A stretch of DNA of 64,000 nt from Streptomyces sp. S.PNR 29 (lineage in GTDB: Bacteria; Actinomycetota; Actinomycetes; Streptomycetales; Streptomycetaceae): assembly GCF_030386795.1 (NCBI RefSeq), contig NZ_JANUQM010000001.1, forward strand, positions 58,363 through 122,362. Direction: 5' to 3'. The notes beneath the pieces were generated by a model. That model saw only the letters and a list, made by a program, of their open reading frames with translations. It was not told the origin of the DNA and did no database searches. The translations under genes and the position numbers were made by a program. Of this stretch, positions 25,689 through 33,610 are shown one piece after another (the first letter of the stretch is position 1; each line of letters starts with the position of its first letter).

Positions 25689-26723
25689 GTGGTGATCGGC
25701 GGTGGTCAGTCCGGGCTTGCCGCCGGCTACCACCTGCGCCGGCTGGGTGTCGACTTCGTCATCCTCGACGCCCAGACCACTCCGGGCGGTGCCTGGCAGC
25801 ACACCTGGGACTCTCTTCGCCTGTTCTCCCCGGCCGCGTACTCCTCCCTGCCCGGCCGCCTCATGCCACCGCAGGCCGGCGCGACCTACCCCGACGCGCA
25901 GCACGTTGTGGAGTACCTCGCCGCCTATGAGAAGCGGTACGAGTTGCCCGTCGAGCGACCCGTACGGGTTCTCGGCATCCGCCGGGACGGCCGACTCCTG
26001 CGGGTGGAGACCGACTCCGGTACCTGGCGGGCGGCAGCGGTGATCAGTGCCACCGGCACCTGGTGGCGGCCCTTCCTGCCCGCGATTGCAGGCCGCGGAG
26101 ACTTCGGTGGCCGTCAGCTGCACACCGTTGATTACCAGAGCCCGCGGGACTTCGCCGGTCGCCGCGTGATCGTGGTCGGCGGCGGCAACTCCGGCGCCCA
26201 GATCGCCGCCGACCTCGCCCACAACACCGAGCTGACCTGGGTCACGCAGCGCCCACCCCGTTTCCTGCCCGACGACGTCGACGGCCGCGTTCTGTTCGAC
26301 GTCGCGACCGCCCGCCGCCGTGCCCTCGACGAGGGGCGCACGGACACGGGGGGCGTCGCCTCGCTCGGGGACGTCGTCGCCGTACCGCCGGTCCGAGATG
26401 CCCGCGACCGGGGCCTGCTCAGGGCGGCGCCGATGTTCACGCTGCTCACTCCCACTGGGGCCGAATGGGCCGACGGCACGCGCGCCGAGGCGGACGCGAT
26501 CATCTGGTGCACCGGCTTCCGACCGGCGCTGTCCCACCTGGCACCGCTCCGGCTGCGGGACCGCCGCGGGCACATCGCCGTCGACGGTACGCGTGTGGTG
26601 GACGAGCCGCGCCTGCACCTGCTCGGTTACGGCGACTGGACCGGGCCGGCCTCGGCCACGCTCATCGGGGTCGGGCGGTCGGCCCGGGAAACCGCCCGTG
26701 AAATCGCTGCCTCGCTCGGGTAG
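25689..26723 (+). CDS. FAD-dependent oxidoreductase / flavin monooxygenase-like (ArsO-type)
   Basis: The product has 344 residues from the GTG at 25689. The FAD fingerprint VIGGGQSGLAAGYHLRR is at the N-terminus, and a second nucleotide-binding motif, VIVVGGGNSGAQIA, lies in the middle (NADPH). TGFRPALSHL is the C-terminal motif of this family. It overlaps the translation end of the channel gene region and is the last gene of the arsR-aqpS operon. Flavoproteins of this type accompany Streptomyces arsenic operons under the name ArsO. The substrate is not certain. Confidence 0.82.
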   Translation: MVIGGGQSGLAAGYHLRRLGVDFVILDAQTTPGGAWQHTWDSLRLFSPAAYSSLPGRLMPPQAGATYPDAQHVVEYLAAYEKRYELPVERPVRVLGIRRDGRLLRVETDSGTWRAAAVISATGTWWRPFLPAIAGRGDFGGRQLHTVDYQSPRDFAGRRVIVVGGGNSGAQIAADLAHNTELTWVTQRPPRFLPDDVDGRVLFDVATARRRALDEGRTDTGGVASLGDVVAVPPVRDARDRGLLRAAPMFTLLTPTGAEWADGTRAEADAIIWCTGFRPALSHLAPLRLRDRRGHIAVDGTRVVDEPRLHLLGYGDWTGPASATLIGVGRSARETAREIAASLG

Positions 26724-26789
26724 GTGCCAAGTCGCCACGGTCGGTGAAATTCGCTGTGTGCGCTCCTGGGCCGAGCGTCTAATAGGGCG

Positions 26790-28091
26790 ATGGAGCAAGC
26801 AAGACCCGCTGCGGCCGGGAACGACGACCTGCCTGAGCTGACGCTCGTGGTGGAAACGGCCCTAGGTGTGTTCGTGCGGACCGTGCCGGCTGCGCTTCCC
26901 CTCCCGGAAGGTGTCGACCAGGGGACCGGGGCGGAGATGGCGGCTCATCGAGCAGCGGCGACGTGGGGACTCCCGGACTTCGTCTGCCACTCCGCAATCA
27001 AGCGTGTCTCGTCGGGGCAGCGGGAGTTGGGTGACCGGATGCTTCTGACCGGCAGCCGAGGTGTTGTCGTTCAGGTCAAGAGCCGGGAGGGCGCCTACAA
27101 GGACGATGCCAGTGAGCGGAACTGGCTGCGGAACAGGGGCGCCAAAGCTGCGCGCCAGGCGAAGGGGACTGTGCGCAGCCTGCGTTCGGCCCCGGCTGAG
27201 TTCGAGAACGGACGCGGCCAGACTCTCACCGTCGACGGCAACGACTACCAGTGGATCGGCGTCGTCGTGCTCGACCACGACCGCATACCCGATGACACCG
27301 TCGTTGACTGCGCGCTGCCCGGCCTGCCCTGCGTAGCCCTGGCCCGGCGGGACCGGGACTTCCTGTTCGACCAGCTGCGTTCGACTACCGCGGTGGTCAA
27401 CTACCTCTTCCGCGTGGCCAACATGGACTCGGTGGCTCTCGGGGACGAGCCCGTGCGCTACTACGACCTCGCTGCAGCGGACGCCGACGCGCCTCCCGGA
27501 GAGATAAGCCCTGAGGTCGCCGAACTCGGCGGGATCCACTTCTCCGTACCGCTGCTTCCGCAGGCGCCGGTGGGATCCGATCGCGCGCACCGGGTCATGC
27601 GCCTCATCCTTGAAGACATCGCCATCAGTCCGCTCGGCCAGCACATGAGCGAAGCCAACCGCTTGCTCCTGCTCTCCGAGGTCGACGAGCTGCCGGTAGG
27701 CGCCCGCGCCGAGTGGGGCCAGCTGCTGCTCGACATGCTGCGCGAGGTTCGTCAGGTTCCCCCCAGCCACTGCAAGTGGCGCTGGCGCCGTTCCATCGAT
27801 CCATCCGGCACCCGACAGATGATCTTCGGGTGCGCGACGCGCTTCGGCCCCGATATCCAGGCGGCCTTTCAGTCATATGTCCTGCTGCGCCATCACGAGC
27901 TGCACCAGCAGACGGGCCTGGCGGATCAAACGGCGACGCTCGGTGTGCTGCTGACTCTCCGTACTGACGGAACGCGCCCATGGGACACCACCCTGCTGCG
28001 CACAGAAGGAGACAACCAGCTCACGCCGGAAGAGGTGAAGCAATATTCGGCGCTCTGGAATCGGCAGCGCACCGATGCGGCCGGCACGTAA
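26790..28091 (+). CDS. Uncharacterised protein with possible PD-(D/E)xK nuclease core
   Basis: The product has 433 residues. I do not recognise a named family. Around residues 49-100 a helix with Glu (GAEMAAHRAAATWGL) is followed by GDRMLLTGSRGVVVQVKSRE. The spacing of E49, D82, Q95 and K97 resembles the E...D...QxK core of Mrr/NERD-like nucleases. A basic helix then reads WLRNRGAKAARQAKGTVRSL. The remaining 300 residues show no motif I know. It lies between two arsenic operons, has no obvious role in them, and could be a defence or DNA-processing gene. Confidence 0.6.
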   Translation: MEQARPAAAGNDDLPELTLVVETALGVFVRTVPAALPLPEGVDQGTGAEMAAHRAAATWGLPDFVCHSAIKRVSSGQRELGDRMLLTGSRGVVVQVKSREGAYKDDASERNWLRNRGAKAARQAKGTVRSLRSAPAEFENGRGQTLTVDGNDYQWIGVVVLDHDRIPDDTVVDCALPGLPCVALARRDRDFLFDQLRSTTAVVNYLFRVANMDSVALGDEPVRYYDLAAADADAPPGEISPEVAELGGIHFSVPLLPQAPVGSDRAHRVMRLILEDIAISPLGQHMSEANRLLLLSEVDELPVGARAEWGQLLLDMLREVRQVPPSHCKWRWRRSIDPSGTRQMIFGCATRFGPDIQAAFQSYVLLRHHELHQQTGLADQTATLGVLLTLRTDGTRPWDTTLLRTEGDNQLTPEEVKQYSALWNRQRTDAAGT

Positions 28092-28100
28092 GCGGACTGG

Positions 28101-28607
28101 TCAGTCGATGACCGCGCTACGGCGCTCCACCAGGACCACGTCGCGCCAGCGGCCGTGGTGGCGCCCGATGCGCTCGCGGGTGCCGATGACGCGGAAGCCG
28201 GCCCGTTGGTGCAGGGCGATGCTGGCGGTGTTCTCCGGGAAGATGCCGGACTGGATGGTCCAGATCCCGGCCGCCTCGGTGGAGTCGATCAGTGCCTTGA
28301 GCAAGGTGGAAGCCACTCCGCGGCCGCGGGCGTCGGGGTGGACGTACACGGAGTGCTCGACGACACCGGCGTAGGCGCAGCGGTCGGAGACCTTTGTGGC
28401 GGCCACCCAGCCGAGCACGACCTCATGCTCGTCCAGGGCGACGAAGCGGTGCCCGGGCAGCTTCGCAGCGTCGAATGCTTGCCACGTCGGGACGGCCGTC
28501 TCGAAGGTGGCGTTGCCCTCGTCGATTCCGGCCTGGTAGATCGCCAGGACCTCGTCGGCATGTGAGGTGGCCATCGGCGCGACGGTCACACCGGTCGGGT
28601 TGCTCAC
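28101..28607 (-). CDS. arsN: GNAT acetyltransferase, ArsN/phosphinothricin-acetyltransferase type
   Basis: The product has 168 residues from the GTG at 28607 (GGAG 9 bp upstream). It has ILAIYQAGIDEGNATFETAV-like family wording (VLAIYQAGIDEGNATFET), then VEHSVYVHPDARGRGVASTL, the acetyl-CoA loop, and FPENTASIALHQRAGFRVIG. This matches phosphinothricin N-acetyltransferases. Members in arsenic operons are called ArsN, and one has been shown to acetylate the arsenical antibiotic arsinothricin. It is transcribed with the second arsR, which supports that role. Confidence 0.85.
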   Translation of the reverse strand: MSNPTGVTVAPMATSHADEVLAIYQAGIDEGNATFETAVPTWQAFDAAKLPGHRFVALDEHEVVLGWVAATKVSDRCAYAGVVEHSVYVHPDARGRGVASTLLKALIDSTEAAGIWTIQSGIFPENTASIALHQRAGFRVIGTRERIGRHHGRWRDVVLVERRSAVID

Positions 28608-28620
28608 GGTGGCGTACTCC

Positions 28621-28630
28621 GGGGGGGGGG
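28621..28630. repeat. Run of ten G between arsN and its upstream arsR
   Basis: On the minus strand this is C10 just before the GGAG ribosome-binding site of arsN. Its length could vary by slippage, or could be an assembly uncertainty. Confidence 0.7.
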
Positions 28631-28642
28631 TGATGGGCGAGG

Positions 28643-29017
28643 TCAGACCGCTGCCGGCGCGATGGTCAGCAGCTTGCCCATCGCGGCCAGCACGGAGGGC
28701 TCCACCCGGTAGTACACCCAGGTACCGCGCCGCTCCGAGGTCAGCAGGCCGGCCTCCTTCAGCTTCTTCAGGTGGTGGGAGACGGTCGGCTGGGAGACGC
28801 CCACATCGGAGATGTCGCACACGCACGCCTCGCCGCCCTCGTGCGAGGCCACCGCCGAGAAGAGGCGCAGCCGTACCGGGTCGCCCAGCGCCTTGAACAT
28901 CCGCGCGGCCGTCTCGGCCTCGTCCGCGGTGAAAGGGCGCTCGGTGAGCGGCGGGCAGCACGGCGCCACGGCGTCGGAGGCGGGCTCGATCAACGGCAGC
29001 ACCTTAGTGTTCGACAT
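28643..29017 (-). CDS. arsR: ArsR-family metalloregulator (second copy)
   Basis: The product has 124 residues from the ATG at 29017. The arsenite-sensing motif EACVCDISD lies in the recognition region, followed by SQPTVSHHLKKLKEAGLL and GTWVYYRVEP. This is the classical CVCD-type ArsR, unlike the copy at 24,534. The N-terminal extension has a second Cys pair (VAPCCPPL). It is divergent from the flavoprotein-arsI operon and lies upstream of arsN, and it probably represses both through the repeats at 29,011-29,120. Confidence 0.92.
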   Translation of the reverse strand: MSNTKVLPLIEPASDAVAPCCPPLTERPFTADEAETAARMFKALGDPVRLRLFSAVASHEGGEACVCDISDVGVSQPTVSHHLKKLKEAGLLTSERRGTWVYYRVEPSVLAAMGKLLTIAPAAV

Positions 29018-29120
29018 GCATCTATGTTGACACATGTCGAACCAGGCGGGCGAGGGGTCTCAGTCGGCGAGCGAGGGCAGCAGACTAGTTTCGATGAATG
29101 TCTATGTTGACGCTTGTCGA
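29011..29120. promoter_or_regulatory. Paired ArsR operator region
   Basis: TCTATGTTGACACATGTCGA at 29,021 recurs as TCTATGTTGACGCTTGTCGA at 29,101, exactly 80 bp later. Around the first copy, TCGACATG and CATGTCGA form 8-bp perfect arms (29,011-29,018 / 29,033-29,040). The first overlaps the arsR start; the second is 59 bp before the flavoprotein GTG. Confidence 0.65.
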
Positions 29121-29178
29121 ATCAGCTGCCATGCTGGCGGCGCAAGCCATCGGCAAATGTCGAAGCAAAGGGGAAATC

Positions 29179-30549
29179 GTGAACGCGCCCGCCACTGGCC
29201 AGCTGCCCGTCGTCGTCATCGGCGCGGGCCCCGTCGGCCTCGCTGCCGCCGCCCACCTCGTCGAGCGCGGCCTCGAACCGCTGATCCTGGAGGCTGGCCC
29301 CTCCGCCGGCACCGCCGTGCGCGACTGGGCGCACGTACGGCTGTTCTCCCCGTGGGCCGAGGTCACCGACCCGGCCGCCGAGAAGCTCCTCGCCCCCACC
29401 ATCTGGGTCCGCCCGGACGGCGCGACGTACCCCACCGGCGGTGACTGGGCCGAGCAGTATCTGCAGCCGCTCGCCGACGTCCTCGGCGACAAGATCCGCT
29501 ACGGCGCCACCGTGACGGGTGTCGCGCGCGCCGGCCGCGACCGCATCGTCGACGCCGACCGCGACGAGCAGCCTTTCACCGTGCACATCGAGCTGGTGGG
29601 CGGCCGCGAGGAGCGCATCGCCGCCCGCGCCGTGATCGACGCCTCAGGCACCTGGTCCATCCCCAGTCCGATGGGCGCCGACGGGCTCCCCGCCCTCGGC
29701 GAGAAGGCGGCGGCTGACCGCATCTCCAACCGCGTCCCCGACCTGCGGGACCCGGCCATTCGCGCCCGGTACGCAGGCAAGCGCACCGCGGTCGTCGGCT
29801 CCGGGGCCTCCGCCTTCACCGCGCTGGCCTACCTCGCCGACCTCGCCAAGGAGGAGCCCGGCACACACGCGGCATGGGTCCTGCGGCGCGGCATCGGTGC
29901 GAACACCTTCGGCGGTGGCGAGGCCGACCAGCTCCCCGCCCGGGGCGCCCTGGGGCTGCGCGCCAAGGCCGCCGTCGAGGACGGCCACGCGAGCGCGGTG
30001 ACCGGCTTCCGTACACAGGCCGTGGAACGGGACGGTGACCGGCTGGTCCTGGTCGCCGAGGACGGCCGCCGCCTGGACCCGGTCGACGAGGTCATCGTGC
30101 TGACCGGCTTCCGCCCCGACCTGTCCTTCCTCTCCGAGGTCCGCCTCGGCCTCGACGAACGTCTCCAGGCCCCCGTCGCGCTGGCCCCGCTGATCGACCC
30201 GAACGTCCACTCCTGCGGCACGGTCTACCCGCACGGCGTGAACGAGCTGGCCCACCCCGAGCGGGACGTCTATCTCGTCGGCATGAAGTCCTACGGCCGG
30301 GCGCCCACGTTCCTCGCGCTGACCGGCTACGAGCAGGTCCGCTCCGTCGCCGCCGCGCTCGCGGGCGACCGCGAGGCCGCCGAGCGCGTCGAGCTGACCC
30401 TGCCGGAGACCGGCGTGTGCGGCGGTGCCGGCCTCTACGACGCCCCCGACACCGCCTCCCAGGGAGGCGAGGCCGGTGGCTGCTGCGGCGCCCCGGCCAC
30501 CCTCCAGATCGGCGTCGGCACCCCGACCGCCACCTCTGGCGGCTGCTGA
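29179..30549 (+). CDS. Flavoprotein monooxygenase-like (ArsO-type) with cysteine-rich tail
   Basis: The product has 456 residues from the GTG at 29179 (AAAGGGG upstream). It has VVVIGAGPVGLAAAAHLVER (FAD), TAVVGSGASAFTALAYL (second dinucleotide site) and LTGFRPDLSFLS. The last 50 residues hold cysteines as TGVCGGAG, GGCCGAPA and a terminal SGGC, an unusual tail that could bind trivalent arsenic. It lies 28 bp before arsI. It resembles the ArsO-type flavoproteins of actinobacterial arsenic clusters; oxidation or reduction of an (organo)arsenical is an inference. Confidence 0.85.
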   Translation: MNAPATGQLPVVVIGAGPVGLAAAAHLVERGLEPLILEAGPSAGTAVRDWAHVRLFSPWAEVTDPAAEKLLAPTIWVRPDGATYPTGGDWAEQYLQPLADVLGDKIRYGATVTGVARAGRDRIVDADRDEQPFTVHIELVGGREERIAARAVIDASGTWSIPSPMGADGLPALGEKAAADRISNRVPDLRDPAIRARYAGKRTAVVGSGASAFTALAYLADLAKEEPGTHAAWVLRRGIGANTFGGGEADQLPARGALGLRAKAAVEDGHASAVTGFRTQAVERDGDRLVLVAEDGRRLDPVDEVIVLTGFRPDLSFLSEVRLGLDERLQAPVALAPLIDPNVHSCGTVYPHGVNELAHPERDVYLVGMKSYGRAPTFLALTGYEQVRSVAAALAGDREAAERVELTLPETGVCGGAGLYDAPDTASQGGEAGGCCGAPATLQIGVGTPTATSGGC

Positions 30550-30577
30550 ACTCCTCACCCATCCAAGGAGATACGCC

Positions 30578-31036
30578 ATGTCCCGCGTACAGCTCGCCCT
30601 CCGCGTCCCCGACCTCGACGCCTCCGTCGCTTTCTACAGCAAGCTGTTCGGCACCGAACCCGCCAAACTCCGCGACGGCTACGCCAACTTCGCCATCACC
30701 GAGCCCCCGCTCAAGCTCGTCCTCATCGAAGGCACCGTGGAAGAGGCCACCCGCCTGGACCACCTCGGCGTCGAGGTCGAATCGACCGAGTCCGTTCACG
30801 CCGCCACTACCCGCCTGAGCGAGGCGGGCCTGACCACCACCGAGGAGGCTGACACCACCTGCTGTTACGCCCTCCAGGACAAGGTCTGGGTCCACGGCCC
30901 TGGCCAGGAGCCCTGGGAGGTGTACGTCGTCAAGGCCGACGCCGACACCCTCACCAAGCAGCAGGGCAGCAGCTGCTGCACCACCCCGGGAGCGTCAGAG
31001 GCAGAGGAACCTGCTACTGCGGGCGGCTGCTGCTGA
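30578..31036 (+). CDS. arsI: ArsI-type C-As lyase (VOC / CadI family)
   Basis: The product has 152 residues from the ATG with AAGGAG upstream. It is a vicinal-oxygen-chelate fold protein: RVQLALRVPDLDASVAFYSK, LDHLGVEVES and EPWEVYVVK give the metal ligands. TTCCYALQDKVWV has the vicinal Cys pair that binds trivalent organoarsenicals in ArsI. Such enzymes cleave the carbon-arsenic bond of methyl- and aromatic arsenicals. The C-terminus adds GSSCCTTPG and ends GGCC, echoing the tail of the preceding flavoprotein. It is the last gene of the operon. Confidence 0.9.
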   Translation: MSRVQLALRVPDLDASVAFYSKLFGTEPAKLRDGYANFAITEPPLKLVLIEGTVEEATRLDHLGVEVESTESVHAATTRLSEAGLTTTEEADTTCCYALQDKVWVHGPGQEPWEVYVVKADADTLTKQQGSSCCTTPGASEAEEPATAGGCC

Positions 31037-31062
31037 TCGGACCATGATCAATCTCCACGCCA

Positions 31063-31103
31063 GCGGGGTCGTGACCGGTACGGGGGACCGGTCACGGCCC
31101 CGC
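31063..31103. terminator. Hairpin terminator after arsI
   Basis: Stem GCGGGGTCGTGACCGGT (31,063-31,079) pairs with 31,087-31,103 over 17 bp with one mismatch and a 7-nt loop. It separates arsI from the convergent NUDIX gene and could serve both. Confidence 0.8.
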
Positions 31104-31157
31104 GCCGCCGAGACCATCGATCGCCTCATGCAGGGTCATGTCCAGTGGTGCGCTCAG

Positions 31158-31658
31158 TCAGTTCCAACCGTCCAGCGACACCTGAGGCTCGCCGGCCAGG
31201 TAGCGATGAAGGGCGCTGGCGGTGGTCTCCACGAACTCCTTGGGGATGGCGCCGGTGTCGACCCAGCGGACTTGGGCGTGCTTGCGCGGTTCGCGGTTCT
31301 CCGGCTCGCCGGACCATTCGTGGGCGACGAAGACGACCGTGAGGAAGCCGTTGGGGGCTTCCACGCCCCAGGCGCCGTGGATGACGTGGGCGATCTTGAG
31401 CGCTTCCGGCTTGACGGTCAGACCGGTCTCCTCGTACAGCTCGCGGACGGCCGTCGCGGTGACCGGCTCGCCGGGCTCGTTTTTGCCGACCGGGAGGTCC
31501 CACTTGCCCTTGGCGAATTTGGCCTGCTTGCTGCGCTGGAGGAGGACCACGCGGTTGTTGGCCTCGTCGTGGATGATGACGGCGGCGACCAGCAGGGTCA
31601 TGGATTCCAGAGCGGGCCGGAGCCCTTCGGGCTGATCATCGGTTGTCGGCTGAGCCAC
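31158..31658 (-). CDS. NUDIX hydrolase
   Basis: The product has 166 residues. The Nudix box is complete: GKNEPGE, then RELYEETGL (G-x5-E-x7-RE-L-x-EE-x-GL). It begins MAQPTTDDQPEGLRP and the first strand is LLVAAVIIHDEA. The substrate is unknown; it could hydrolyse a nucleoside diphosphate derivative. NUDIX genes are frequent in actinomycete integrative elements. Its 5' end overlaps the 3' end of the MurA-like gene by 23 bp, so they are co-transcribed. Confidence 0.9.
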   Translation of the reverse strand: MAQPTTDDQPEGLRPALESMTLLVAAVIIHDEANNRVVLLQRSKQAKFAKGKWDLPVGKNEPGEPVTATAVRELYEETGLTVKPEALKIAHVIHGAWGVEAPNGFLTVVFVAHEWSGEPENREPRKHAQVRWVDTGAIPKEFVETTASALHRYLAGEPQVSLDGWN

Positions 31659-32997
31659 GGGGGTCCCTTCCTCGCCGGGTCGGTGGGCATCTCGGCCAGG
31701 CGCCCAGGGTGCGCAGCTTGCCGGACAGGTCGGCGTGGCCGCGGCGCAGCTGGTCGAGGCCGCCGATGGTGGTGACGCCTCGGGCGGTGAGGCCGGCCAC
31801 CGTGAGGGCGGACCCGGTGCGGATGTCGGTGGCTTCGACGCCCGCGCCCGTCAGATGCTGGGGACCGGTCAGGCGGCATTCGGTGGGGGAGATCTCCTCG
31901 ATCTCGGCGCCCAGGCGGGTCAGTTGCGGCAGCAGGTTGCCGTGGCGGCCGGGATTGATGGCGTCGGCGAACAGATGAGTGCCGGGCAGCCCGAGGGCGA
32001 GTGCCATGAGCGGTGGTTCGAAGTCGGCGTCGAGGCCCGCCGGGCGCAGGGAGGCGATGGCCCGCAGGGGACGAGCAGTGGGGACTGCCTCCTGGGCGCG
32101 GACAGTGAGGCCATCCGATGCTGGGTCTGCGGGGATGCCGAGTTGATGAAGGGCAGCCACGAACGGGCCTACGTCCTTGCCCTGAACGCCGTCGATACGG
32201 GCAGTACCGCGCGTCGCGGCGATCGCGCAGGCCAGCGTGGCTGCCTCGATCTTGTCTCCGGGCACTGTCCAGGCAGCGGGGGCAGTCGGCGGCGAGGAGG
32301 GCGGCGAGAGAGTGAGGACATGCTCGTTGGCGCGTGTCTCCCAGCCCACCGAACTCAGGGCGTCGAGCACGCTCAGGACTTCGGGCGAGAGGTTGGGTTG
32401 GCCCAGCCGTAAGGGCCGGCCGGTTGCCAGAGCGCGCAGTGTCGCGGCCACGGTCGCACCGCGAGAGCGGAAGGGCAGTGCGATGGAGACGGTGCCCGTG
32501 TGAGAGCTGAGGGCTTCGATGCCGTACCCGGAGCTTTCCTGCCGGCTTCGGTCGCCGAACGCCTCGTACACCTTGAAGTGCAGCTCCATCCCGCGCGCAC
32601 CGATCCGGCAGCCGCCCGGCCAGGGCAGCCGCGCCTGGCCGTAACGCGCGAGCAGGGCGGGGACGAGGTAGTACGAGGCGCGGATCTGGGCTGCCTGCGC
32701 CAGATCGGGCAATCCCCGAGATGCCTCCGTCGGCAGGATCACATACGTGGTCGGTTCTCCTACGGGCTGCGCGACATGCCACCCTGCCTGTTGCAGCAGA
32801 GTGAGCATGATCTGGACGTCCGTGCTGTCCGGAACGTTGCTCAGCCGAACCGGGCGGCTGAGGGCAGCCGTGGCGGCCAGGAGCGGCAGAGCGGCGTTCT
32901 TGGAGCCGTCGACGCTCACGGTGCCAGCGAGTGGCGGCCCGGGGCGTACGGCGATCACCTCGGCGGCCACGCCGGGGGCGTGGGTGGTCGTCATCAT
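31636..32997 (-). CDS. MurA-like enolpyruvyl transferase (UDP-GlcNAc 1-carboxyvinyltransferase family)
   Basis: The product has 453 residues. It keeps the MurA hallmarks: VDGSKNAALPLLAA (Lys-Asn pair that binds PEP/UDP sugar), WPGGCRIGARGMELH (catalytic Cys in the flexible loop) and DFEPPLMAL (Asp near the C-terminal half). The primary murA of a streptomycete is expected elsewhere, so this is an extra copy on a mobile element. It could confer insensitivity to a MurA inhibitor, or act in a dedicated biosynthetic step. It overlaps the upstream ATPase-domain gene by 1 bp (TGATG); two ATGs at 32,997 and 32,994 are possible starts. Confidence 0.85.
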   Translation of the reverse strand: MMTTTHAPGVAAEVIAVRPGPPLAGTVSVDGSKNAALPLLAATAALSRPVRLSNVPDSTDVQIMLTLLQQAGWHVAQPVGEPTTYVILPTEASRGLPDLAQAAQIRASYYLVPALLARYGQARLPWPGGCRIGARGMELHFKVYEAFGDRSRQESSGYGIEALSSHTGTVSIALPFRSRGATVAATLRALATGRPLRLGQPNLSPEVLSVLDALSSVGWETRANEHVLTLSPPSSPPTAPAAWTVPGDKIEAATLACAIAATRGTARIDGVQGKDVGPFVAALHQLGIPADPASDGLTVRAQEAVPTARPLRAIASLRPAGLDADFEPPLMALALGLPGTHLFADAINPGRHGNLLPQLTRLGAEIEEISPTECRLTGPQHLTGAGVEATDIRTGSALTVAGLTARGVTTIGGLDQLRRGHADLSGKLRTLGAWPRCPPTRRGRDPRGSADNR

Positions 32998-33434
32998 CAA
33001 CTCCTCTGGAGGGGCAGGAAACAGGCGACTTCCTGGCTGGGTTTGCCGGTCAGGTCGATTTCGGCCCAACAGCGCTTGCCGGTCTCGGTCGGTTCGGCGT
33101 GGTACCGGTCGGCGAGAGCGGCGACGAGGAACAGGCCCCGGCCGCCCTCGCTGTCCGCGTCGGGCAGATCCGGCTGGGGCAGGACCGGGCTCGTGTCGCA
33201 GACCTCGATCCGCAGGACGGCCTCGTCGAGACAGACCACGAGTGAGACGGATCCGGCACCGGAGTACTGGACCGCGTTGGTGACGAGCTCGCTGATCAGC
33301 AGTTCGGCCGTGTGCACCACCTCGGTGCCCAGTCCCGCGTCCCAGCCAGCTATCGCGTCCACGGCCTGGTGCCGGGCCTTGCTTGCTGCGGCGGGCGTCG
33401 CGGGTAGGGAGAGAGCGAGCTGGTGCGCTTCCAT
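32997..33434 (-). CDS. HATPase_c ATP-binding protein (anti-sigma-factor kinase type)
   Basis: The product has 145 residues. The N box is ELLISELVTNAVQYSG, and the G box region is VLRIEVCDTSP...SEGGRGLFLVAALADR. This is the stand-alone GHKL ATPase type, like SpoIIAB/RsbW, abundant in Streptomyces and often paired with XRE regulators. Two conserved features, N-A-V-x-Y/H-S and GRGL, are present, so ATP binding is likely. It is divergent from the XRE-TPR gene. Confidence 0.88.
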   Translation of the reverse strand: MEAHQLALSLPATPAAASKARHQAVDAIAGWDAGLGTEVVHTAELLISELVTNAVQYSGAGSVSLVVCLDEAVLRIEVCDTSPVLPQPDLPDADSEGGRGLFLVAALADRYHAEPTETGKRCWAEIDLTGKPSQEVACFLPLQRS

Positions 33435-33512
33435 GAGCGGCCTCCCGGTGTAGGTGGGGCCACACCAAGCAACCAGTCCGTCGCCGTGAGTGGGGAGCCC
33501 CTGACGCGGGCG

Positions 33513-33529
33513 CTGCATGACTTATGCAG
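33513..33529. promoter_or_regulatory. Inverted repeat in divergent promoter region
   Basis: CTGCAT-GACTT-ATGCAG is a perfect 6-bp-arm repeat, with another CTGCAT 4 bp further on. It lies 82 bp before the XRE-TPR gene and 79 bp before the ATPase gene, a likely operator. Confidence 0.45.
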
Positions 33530-33610
33530 GAGCTGCATCACGGCCAACTACGGCTGATCTATGCTCGATTGAGCAGGCAGGATCAGCGACGGCGGAAGGA
33601 GCCGTGGCAG

